Source: GCA-002282575 sp964493995 (lineage in GTDB: Bacteria > Pseudomonadota > Gammaproteobacteria > Thiomicrospirales > Thiomicrospiraceae). From it: DNA of 64,000 nt. The stretch spans positions 6,230 through 70,229 of the forward strand of contig CAZBQD010000005.1 in the NCBI GenBank assembly GCA_964493995.1. Reading direction: 5' to 3'. A program made the position numbers and the translations under genes. This document shows, piece by piece, positions 52,151 to 60,800 of the stretch. Every line of letters starts with the position of its first letter. Position 1 is the first letter of the stretch. The notes beneath the pieces are model-generated. The model had not been told where the DNA came from. It searched no databases and saw nothing but the letters and a program-made list of their open reading frames with translations.

Positions 52151-54285
52151 TTAGAGATCACTTGTAATAAAGGTACTAATTTCTCTCGATAAACGGGGGT
52201 CTGATCTATTCGATGCAACACGTTAAAACTAGACCACTTTGTCAGATCCTTAACCTGCGCCAACTCTATCGCTAACCATCCTTTAGCCCAATTCTGATAA
52301 GTCATGCTAACAGGAAGATCTCCAAAACTCTCTGCAAGGTAACGACGCAAAACAGCTTCAGACCGACGTTCATATCGAATGATGTTATCGCTCGACATAT
52401 CTACGTGCACCAAACCCGCGTACAAGCGAGTGGTACCAACAGCAATATAGAGCAACCAATTGGGCTGTTTTGTGAAGAAAAAGCGTCCGAAGGCCGTCTT
52501 GGATTTTTGACCTGTTTGCTTATCGGGTTCATCAAACCAGCGTAAACAAAACTGCTCATTGAAGACTCTACTACCATAACCAGTGGAACGCATCACTTCA
52601 TCACAACACTCAAAGCTGCCCCACTCTCTTAGAAACATGGGTAGGGAGTCAAAAAATGAGAACAGAATGTGTTGATTGAGCGCTGCTTTATTCTGATAAG
52701 ACTTTGCCAACTGCTGGAATGTCATAAAATCCAGACCGTGTTTAACGCATACTTGAAAAGGATACAGCTCGGAATGTTCTAACTCATCATAAGTGAGTAG
52801 CAAACGATAGTTATCAGAATAATCAATCAAAGAAGCTTCTGAACATTGCTGACCAGATTGAACGTAATCGCGCAATGTCTGCACTAAGGCTTCCAATTCT
52901 AAATAGCCAGAAGCCATGATGAATAAACAATCGCCTGCTTGAAGGCTGCTGAGTAACCAATATAGCAGTCTGTTTCGATCATTGCTATGCCCTTTAAGCA
53001 CAGGTGCAGTCAGCACAGAATGCACATACTGCATGAAAGGTCCGGTGGTATAAAGCATATCTATAGGGCTTTGATTAATCAGTTCACCGATATGTGTATG
53101 ACTGCTCTGAATCCATTCGTTATCTTCGAATACTCCAACGCCACCCAGCAAGGCGACCATTTTGCCGCTATAGGTTAATCTGCTTAAATCATCAAAAGCC
53201 GAAACGACACCGGAAATATCGGCACGCGTACTTTGATTGTAGAAAAGGATGGATTGTCCTGTTGGCAAAATCAAGCGCTCCAATAACCCCATAGACTCAA
53301 ACGGACTGAGACTCGGATAGGCTTGCGCAGCTAGATTAACATCGTAACCAGCCACACTGACTGCCAACAAAGCCCCAACAGAGGCTAAGGGGAAATGCGA
53401 TTGAAAACTGGGAATAAAATAGTCAACATGCTGTTCCAAAATTCTAGCTTGAACCAACCAACCAAAACGTTCCTTGTCAAACTCATAATGAACCAATTGT
53501 GCCTGGTCATTATCTTTGATACCATAAGTAAGGATACGCGCATCTGGTCGCTTCTTTTGAATGCTGTCAATCAACTGATCGGCATATTGATTTGCAGAAT
53601 TAATCAAACAAGGCGCAGCCCATCTCATACCTTCCACAAGAGATGCCTTTCGATCGATCAAAACTTCCATACTGCCGTGAATGGACATGTAATTAGGACC
53701 GATATGAGTGTAAAGGCACATATCGGGATTAACCGTAAAAGTTTTAAGCATATTTTGACTCACGTCCGATCCGACTGAAACCTCATTCACTTCAACCTTA
53801 TCCGATGTGGACAAATTGATGAGAGATCGCATTACGGGTATGAGCCTATTATTGCTATCTAACACAGCGTGCACAGCGACTTGTGGTTTAAGCAGGTGAT
53901 GGAGCTGAACCTTTGCTCCTGTCTTTCCTTCTGTCCCTGTAATGAGAATGGTATAGGGATTCAGCGTACCGCGCACCAAACGAGCCGCCATGACAAGAGC
54001 CTTGTCTAAATCCTCCACCCACAACACCGGAATATCATTTTTAAGATGTTCAGCAACGCTAGGGTTAGATACAACAATAGCAACAACGCCACGACGAATT
54101 GCCTTTCTGTATCGATTCATAACCGACTCATCAGATTGCTTATTAATTCGCTCAAGTGGAAAATACAAGCTATCGCTATCTAGACCAATTGCCTTAAACT
54201 TCAATCCATTAGGAACAGAGGACAGCCACTTACCACCCGTAAATAATTCGAGTTTATGGGCGTCTAAAAATAACTGACTACTCAT
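52147..54285 (-). CDS. Mur-ligase-like protein with shared C-terminal domain
   Basis: This 712-residue protein has three parts. Residues about 1-105 look like a MurF/MurE N-terminal domain (LFTGGKWLSSVP, then IGLDSDSLYF). Residues about 110-480 form a Mur-ligase ATPase domain with P-loop TGTEGKTGAK (from residue 116) and VSVGSD and IGPNYMSIHG blocks. The C-terminal part (about 540-712) is a domain also found in the neighbouring Fic-like protein and in the 1619-residue protein (motifs AFGRFFFTKQPNWLL and GWLAIELAQ). Mur ligases join amino acids to a carboxylate through an acyl phosphate. No murein gene context exists here, so the substrate is something else. It is a stand-alone version of the corresponding part of the giant protein. 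Confidence 0.82.
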   Translation of the reverse strand: MSSQLFLDAHKLELFTGGKWLSSVPNGLKFKAIGLDSDSLYFPLERINKQSDESVMNRYRKAIRRGVVAIVVSNPSVAEHLKNDIPVLWVEDLDKALVMAARLVRGTLNPYTILITGTEGKTGAKVQLHHLLKPQVAVHAVLDSNNRLIPVMRSLINLSTSDKVEVNEVSVGSDVSQNMLKTFTVNPDMCLYTHIGPNYMSIHGSMEVLIDRKASLVEGMRWAAPCLINSANQYADQLIDSIQKKRPDARILTYGIKDNDQAQLVHYEFDKERFGWLVQARILEQHVDYFIPSFQSHFPLASVGALLAVSVAGYDVNLAAQAYPSLSPFESMGLLERLILPTGQSILFYNQSTRADISGVVSAFDDLSRLTYSGKMVALLGGVGVFEDNEWIQSSHTHIGELINQSPIDMLYTTGPFMQYVHSVLTAPVLKGHSNDRNRLLYWLLSSLQAGDCLFIMASGYLELEALVQTLRDYVQSGQQCSEASLIDYSDNYRLLLTYDELEHSELYPFQVCVKHGLDFMTFQQLAKSYQNKAALNQHILFSFFDSLPMFLREWGSFECCDEVMRSTGYGSRVFNEQFCLRWFDEPDKQTGQKSKTAFGRFFFTKQPNWLLYIAVGTTRLYAGLVHVDMSSDNIIRYERRSEAVLRRYLAESFGDLPVSMTYQNWAKGWLAIELAQVKDLTKWSSFNVLHRIDQTPVYREKLVPLLQVISK

Positions 54286-54291
54286 AATACG

Positions 54292-55974
54292 TTAAACTCT
54301 TTTTGGCACCAGTGAGCGCAATTCAATCATCAAGGGAGTCAAAATGTTCTGATAGGCAACCGAATGAGAGGGATTTAACAACAATTCAATCACACTGGAT
54401 TTTTTGAAATCATCTAACCTACCCATATCCATTGAAACCCAACCTAACCCCCAATAACGATAATCTAGGGTTTTACCTAACGCCATTTGAGCAACCTGCT
54501 TCATCACATCTCGATAAGCGCTTTCTTCTCGCCTAACAAGTCGATAAGGCTGATTTGTGGTTCGGTTAAAGCGTACCAATCCCACGTTCCAATGAAAGGT
54601 GCCCAATGCGATATGTAGTAAAAATTCATGACTGCCAAAATCATAAAATGAACCAAAATTATTTTTGGCTTTAGGAGGCTTACTATCAATTCGGTAACAC
54701 CAGGCACAACAAGCTTCAAATGATAAAACAAGATGGGCATGCTGTGTATTGGTTATCCATTCATCGACGCAGGTTAAACCAAAGTCATAGTTAAGCGACT
54801 GAGAGAGTTGATTAAAAAAGTTAAAAACCAATGCGCCACAAAATTGCTCATAAGAGGGTTCGATGCCACACGAATGCTGAGACTCAGTAACGACAGAAGC
54901 AGCTTGACAATCATTCTGTCGTTGTTGATTCTCTAACTGCATAATATTCGACAGTAGTGTATCGGGGTTCATAGACCGGATTAAATTAAGCAGCTGACTC
55001 ACAAATGATGCAGGATAAGCAGTCATAAATTTAATTTTAGCGGCAATGGGCAAAACAAGATTGGCCATATAGCGTGTGTGTTTAGTGCTTAATTCCTCAA
55101 TCGAAAAACCATATAGGCTTGCTGAGAAATCTTGTAATAATGCCTGAGTGGTTTGCATACCACGCTTAATTTCCGCAACCCAATCAGCGAAACAAACATC
55201 AGAAACCGCATTTTGATTGAATAAACACGCAGGCAAAAAACCATATTTAACGAGTAACTGATTTAGCAAAATACCACATAATAAACGGGTATTACCATCT
55301 TGAAATAAATGCAGAAAACTTAACTCACGAATCAATTTGGCAATATGATAGAGTCTTTCTCCATCGTTTAATTCATGCAGCATCATGTCATTAAACGCAT
55401 CAATGGACTGGCTGGCACGATTAATAAACTGCATTTGCACTTGAGCTTTAACTTCATAAAAACGAGCAAGCCCAAATTCTTGCTCTAAAGCCCCCTGCTC
55501 CTCATCGCTTAAATTAGGATACCAATGTTGATAGAGCACCTCATTATTGGCTTTCAAGAATTCCATTACACCCGATGGATTGGTAAGATCATTATTGGGG
55601 TTAAATTTTTTGCTTCTGAAAACTGTCGTTTCATCCCCTAATCTAATGGTGAATAGCTCTTCTAAATGCTCTAAACTTGTAGAGGAAGCAAATAAAGGTC
55701 GGGCTACAATAAGGTAGCGCACCTCACCGGGTGTTGACTTATTTTTTTTGTTTCTCACGCCCGATTGTATAATTTTATGTAGTTGAAGCAAATAAGAAAC
55801 ACTTAAACCTTCGGGAAGCTCTAGATGATCTAGCATATAAGAAAAAGCATCGAGTAACGCGGGGATGGCACCTGGCTCTCTTTGTTCAAAGCCTATCCAA
55901 CCTTTATCCTGACGATGCAACTTACCACTTGTGAGTAAGCGGAAATATTGACTTGAATCAAATTTAGATAGCAT
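54292..55974 (-). CDS. Fic-like protein with shared C-terminal domain
   Basis: This 560-residue protein has an N-terminal Fic/DOC-type domain (residues about 25-290). The signature HLFQDGNTR (222-230) matches HxFx(D/E)GNGR except that the third Gly is Thr and the distal Arg is lost. FASSTSLEHLEEL (from 95) sits where class II Fic proteins carry the inhibitory SxxxE helix. A middle region (about 290-400) I do not recognise precedes the C-terminal domain (about 390-560; NNFGSFYDFGSHEFLLHIAL and GWVSMDMGR) shared with the Mur-ligase-like protein and the giant protein. Fic enzymes transfer nucleotidyl or phosphocholine-type groups to hydroxyls; whether this one is active is open. Confidence 0.8.
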   Translation of the reverse strand: MLSKFDSSQYFRLLTSGKLHRQDKGWIGFEQREPGAIPALLDAFSYMLDHLELPEGLSVSYLLQLHKIIQSGVRNKKNKSTPGEVRYLIVARPLFASSTSLEHLEELFTIRLGDETTVFRSKKFNPNNDLTNPSGVMEFLKANNEVLYQHWYPNLSDEEQGALEQEFGLARFYEVKAQVQMQFINRASQSIDAFNDMMLHELNDGERLYHIAKLIRELSFLHLFQDGNTRLLCGILLNQLLVKYGFLPACLFNQNAVSDVCFADWVAEIKRGMQTTQALLQDFSASLYGFSIEELSTKHTRYMANLVLPIAAKIKFMTAYPASFVSQLLNLIRSMNPDTLLSNIMQLENQQRQNDCQAASVVTESQHSCGIEPSYEQFCGALVFNFFNQLSQSLNYDFGLTCVDEWITNTQHAHLVLSFEACCAWCYRIDSKPPKAKNNFGSFYDFGSHEFLLHIALGTFHWNVGLVRFNRTTNQPYRLVRREESAYRDVMKQVAQMALGKTLDYRYWGLGWVSMDMGRLDDFKKSSVIELLLNPSHSVAYQNILTPLMIELRSLVPKRV

Positions 55975-55989
55975 TTGAATAACAAATTC

Positions 55990-56703
55990 TTAATAAATAT
56001 ATTTATTTAAATACTTAATAATTCTTTGATAATCCTCAATATAGTCAATTTCAGCCCAAAACCTACCACTTATATCCTTGACATTAACTACCGCCCCATT
56101 ATCAATGGTTCTATAAATAACATCCTCCCACCAAAAATTGTAATTTTCTTTTGAAATATGATCTAATATGTTCTGTCGGAATTCTACTAAATAGTCACGA
56201 CTCAATCGCGCGATACCCACGTATTCACCTGTGGTTTCATCATTACTAAGATCTTTGCCATATTTCTTTAATATATTACCTTCCCAAGACAAACGATAGT
56301 CAGCATCAATAACTCTTGAGCTATCAGCAAGCATCAAAGGTGACATACTCTCTTCTAATAGTATATCTACAATTGAGTCCTCCAAGAAAACATCACCATT
56401 CATGATGATCATGTCTTCACCAACGAGGAAATCTCTAGCAAACCATGCGGAAGCTATAGAGTTAGTTACTCGATAAAAAGGATTAAAATAACGCGTATAT
56501 TGAAAACCTTCCAAAGCATGATGAATGAACTTTTCTTGGTAACCACTCACAAGACCAATATTAGTGATACCCTTACGATTAAGAAGTTCAAAAGTATAAC
56601 GAATTAGTGGTTTTCCGTTAATATCAACACAACATTTCGGCTGGTTTTGCAAATGACGACTAATGCGACTGCCATATCCCGCGGCCATAATTAATACTTT
56701 CAT
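55990..56703 (-). CDS. LicC-like nucleotidylyltransferase
   Basis: This 237-residue nucleotidyltransferase has the N-terminal signature VLIMAAGYGSRISRHLQNQPKC in part (GxGxR plus Lys), IIMNGDVFLED as metal-binding block and WAEIDYIEDYQRI at the end. The shape matches LicC-type CTP:phosphocholine cytidylyltransferases and phosphonate cytidylyltransferases (PntC) more than long sugar-1-phosphate types. The start overlaps the stop of the aminotransferase gene by four bases. With that neighbour, CMP-activation of an amino-phosphonate or similar small phosphate is plausible. The actual substrate is unknown. Confidence 0.85.
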   Translation of the reverse strand: MKVLIMAAGYGSRISRHLQNQPKCCVDINGKPLIRYTFELLNRKGITNIGLVSGYQEKFIHHALEGFQYTRYFNPFYRVTNSIASAWFARDFLVGEDMIIMNGDVFLEDSIVDILLEESMSPLMLADSSRVIDADYRLSWEGNILKKYGKDLSNDETTGEYVGIARLSRDYLVEFRQNILDHISKENYNFWWEDVIYRTIDNGAVVNVKDISGRFWAEIDYIEDYQRIIKYLNKYIY

Positions 56704-57800
56704 TTGCGAACATCCTTAACAATACTTTCCAGACCATGAATCAATATATCAATATCAGCTATACTCATGTGACCCATGTGTGAAACACGGAATAATAGAT
56801 CCTTAAGAGTACCTCCATTGGGAGCAACCACACAATCAAAATCTGATTCAAGACGGGACACAATCAAACTAGCTTGAATGTTCTTGGGAGCACAAACAGC
56901 CGTCATCGCATTAGGCATATTCTTTGAATAAGTCTCAAAATTCAATTGTACAATCCTAGAACGGAAATAAGTGGCTAAATCCTTTGCTTTATTAATCGAA
57001 TGTTCGATACCAGTTCGCTCTAACTCATTTAATCTAGCATAAAGCTGTAAAAAAATACTGACGGCAGGTGTAAAAGGTGTTTGTCCTCTCACACCATTTT
57101 CTAAGTATTCAATAAAATCTAAATAGAAAAAGTTGTTAGATGGATTAATTCTTTCTATAGCAATAGGACTCAGCACAACCATTGCCAAACCTGGCGGCAG
57201 CGCCAATCCCTTGTGCGATGATAAAATCAAAACGTCAATATATTGACTCGACATGTTAATTTCATCAGTAACAAAAGCACTTATTGCATCAACAATATGC
57301 AATATTTCTTTACTCCGACAATAAGCACCGGATTTTTCTATGTCATATAAATGACCAATACTGGTTTCGTGAGCATTAATTAATAGACCGCATAAACCAT
57401 CTGATAATGAGTTTAAAATCACTCCATCGGATAAATCATCTCTATCTACTTGAATGCTATCAACTGGAATACGATGGCGATGACAAATATCAACAAAACG
57501 CTGACCAAATGATCCGCCGTTGATAACTGCAACAGGGGTCTCGGATGTAAACAGATTGACAATTGATGCCTCCATGGCTGCCGTACCTGATGCCGTAAGA
57601 AAAACAACTCGACTATTCTTTGGTGCAGAAACCAAACTTAATAAATTCGTTTCACACATTAACATCAAATCTGAAAAATCCTGATTACGAAAATATGGTG
57701 TTTGTTGTGCTCCTATTTTCAATATATCGGGAGACATCATGACAGGACCTGGCGTAAATAATCGCTTATTAGCTAAGGCCTGTATTGGATTAGCAATCAT
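56700..57800 (-). CDS. Class V PLP-dependent aminotransferase (AEP transaminase-like)
   Basis: This 366-residue fold-type I aminotransferase has RLFTPGPVMMSPDIL (typical opening of the AEP-pyruvate/serine-glyoxylate group), FLTASGTAAMEASIVNL, the cofactor-binding NAHETSIGHLYDIE and VDAISAFVTDEI, and the PLP lysine in LILSSHKGLALPPGLA. Two-gene pairs of such transaminases with a cytidylyltransferase occur in phosphonate pathways; no phosphoenolpyruvate mutase gene is in this window, so AEP itself would have to come from elsewhere. It lies six bases after the giant gene. Confidence 0.85.
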   Translation of the reverse strand: MIANPIQALANKRLFTPGPVMMSPDILKIGAQQTPYFRNQDFSDLMLMCETNLLSLVSAPKNSRVVFLTASGTAAMEASIVNLFTSETPVAVINGGSFGQRFVDICHRHRIPVDSIQVDRDDLSDGVILNSLSDGLCGLLINAHETSIGHLYDIEKSGAYCRSKEILHIVDAISAFVTDEINMSSQYIDVLILSSHKGLALPPGLAMVVLSPIAIERINPSNNFFYLDFIEYLENGVRGQTPFTPAVSIFLQLYARLNELERTGIEHSINKAKDLATYFRSRIVQLNFETYSKNMPNAMTAVCAPKNIQASLIVSRLESDFDCVVAPNGGTLKDLLFRVSHMGHMSIADIDILIHGLESIVKDVRK

Positions 57801-57806
57801 AACAAC

Positions 57807-60800
57807 CTACCTTTCTCGTAAAAAGTTAAATATTGGAAGCACTTTTTCCTGAAAAACAAGTGTATTTTCAAAATTATGCAACAGATTAAACTCATCAAAC
57901 TTTGTGGGTTGAATAACCGAACCTAAATCTATTGACAACCAGCCAATAGACCAAGTCCTGTATACTAAGCCTTCAACACCTAAGTCACACCAATATTGTA
58001 TTGCGCCCTGAGATTCTGATTCCGATATTTTTTTAATAAGATGAATTCCGTCTTCATTGTACTCACACCTCACCAAACCCATGTGTAAATGCTGTGAGGC
58101 CACCTCAAAATGCAACAGCCACCCTGTTACTGGAGTCTGATAGAAACTACCGAAAAAGCTTTTGTTATCTATTCCGGGTTTTTTATCGATATTATTAAAC
58201 CATCTTTTGCAATAATTTAAACTAAACACTCTATTGTAATAAGCAGTAGATAAAACATCATCATTAACACACTTTAACGAAAAAGATGACGCAATAACAT
58301 CCAACCTATTAAAAAAATTATACAATATACTTGCCCTATAATCCGTATATGTTTTGTATTCAGTTAATGTTTTCTTATAGTCGCTATATGAAACGGCCTG
58401 AAGTGCTGTTGCTCTTGCGGCTGTTTCTCCTTTTGCAACAGCTTGATAAACTAATAGCATGCGAAATTCTAGCGGCAATTTTGATTTATCTACAACCTTT
58501 CTTTGTGTACCCTTATTAGATAACAGATTTTTGATTAACTCTGAAACTCTTCCTAGATACAAATAGGCACTTCCGATGATAAAAAGCAAATCCCCTTCTT
58601 CAATATCATCAATTAGCCATTTGGCCAATGTTTCGATATCATCGCTATGTGCAACTGCAGGTGTCGCTAGTTTATCTGAAACATAATTCATAAAACTACC
58701 CGTAGTGTACAAGCGTTTTATAGGGCTGTTATTAACTAAATTGGCCAGTTGATGATGAGCCTCTTGTGTCCATTCTGAATCGTTTAGTACTGAAATACCG
58801 CCTACCAAGGCAACTACCTTCCCAGATACTTTCATATTTGCAATATCTGCAAATGCGGATTTCATGCCTGAAATTCCGCCTCGACGACTTTGGTCATAAA
58901 AAAAGAATTCTACACCCTCTTTATCTAGTTTCTCTACCTTACCCATCGTTTCAAAGGGCACTACGCTGGCAAAATCGCACGCTGCTTTAACAACATCAAG
59001 TCCCATTTTTGCCACTGTTAGTAAAATTCCAACGCTTGCGAGTGGAGCATGGCTCTGTGCCAGTGGTAGAAAATAATCTACTATTACACCATCAATACGG
59101 GCATGAACATTCCATCCAAAGCGATCCTTATCAAAGACACTTGATAGTAGTTGTGCATCATCTGTATTCTGACTACCATAGGTGTAAATAGGAATGTTAT
59201 CTTTCCTATTTTTTATTTCCCTAATAAGCCCAGATGCGTATTCGTTATCTTTATTTACAATGCACAAGCCTTCATCACGCATCCCTTGCACAACTGATGA
59301 TTTAGCTATCAGAACATTTTGCATTGTTTTATGCATATCCATGTGATTTGGACCTATATTGGTAAACAAACAAATATCTGCGTTCACCAAATTGCTTCGC
59401 TCAACTCGAACATCTTCGTTTGCACCAACTGACACTTCATTGATCTCAACCACATGCTCTACCGATAAATTTATTAATGACCTTAAAACTGGGACTTCAG
59501 TATTAGCACTATTCAATACTGCATGGGTATTTACTTGACGAGACAACAGGTGATGAAGTTGAATCTTCGCACCACTCTTTCCTTCCGTTCCTGTAATTAA
59601 GATGGTTAATGGATTGTGAGATTGACGCACTGCACTTGCCGCTTGCTTAAATGCCTGTAATGCGTTTTTCACTAGGAAAACGGGTATTTTTATATCGGGA
59701 ATAATGCTGCTATCATCAACCACTATCGCTTTAATTCCTTTCTGAACGACTCGATTAATCGCGTCTTTTACAGAAACACCTTCTTTTTTCCACTTCTCAA
59801 TTTCGCATGCAAAATATAAGTCACCCATTGAAACACTATTGTATATGCCGACACCGGCGAAACGTTGATAAGGTTTACACGATGTAATCCACACTCCTTC
59901 AGTAAACGTCTCCAACCGTTCTGGAGTCAAGTAGACTTCATTATATGAATTTATTTTTTGTATCGCATCCTTTGCCATCACATTAAATCTAGCAACATCT
60001 TCACACTTAGCCGACTCGATGCTAAATCGATATTCACTACTATTGGGATTAAGCAATAACCGCTGAGTGACAGCCATCCCTTTTTTAATTTCATCTATCC
60101 ATTGTAGAAGACTTAATTCTCCATCCCAATTTGGATTGTAGAGACATGTTGGCAAAAAATCGTAATTTAATAACAACTGATTTAATAGAATACATGCAAA
60201 TGTTCTACAATTACCATCTGGAAACGGATGAAGTAATTCTAGCTCCCTTACCAATTTTGCTATATTTAGCAATCGAACTTCTGCTGTTTCTGCTTTTTTT
60301 ATATTAACATTAAAGCGATTTACAATTTCATCAACTCGCTCAGCAAATTGCATTTGTATATAATTTTTTGTTTTGTAATAGGCTTGCAAACCTTTCTTTT
60401 TTTCAATTGCATCTTTTTGTTCTTGGGTTAAGTTAGGATACCAATTTCTATAATTCAATTTTCCTAAACTTTGTATTGCATCGTATATTTTATTTGCATC
60501 CAAATCATCAGCTGTTCTTTGATAGTCTTTATTATTGAAGATATGTGTTCCATCTTTCTCACGCATCTTCAGAATTTCTTGAATATTTTCTATCGTCGTA
60601 CTAGATGCGTAGAATGGCATTCCTGAGTTAAGGCACCTTAGATCGCCTGGTGAAGACTTGGGATTCTTGGTCTGTACCCCAGTCATACAAACCTTGTGAA
60701 GATCTAACAAGTAGGTTGCATCTATACCATCATGTAAATCAAATCTTTCTAGCATGTATGCGAAGGCATTGAGTAGTGCTTGTATGGAACCTGGCTCACC

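Noticed and set aside
52147..55974. The 712- and 560-residue proteins as pieces of one frameshifted copy of the giant gene
   Set aside because: Each has its own start, and each carries its own complete copy of the shared C-terminal domain, in the order Fic-tail then Mur-tail; a broken copy would have only one tail.
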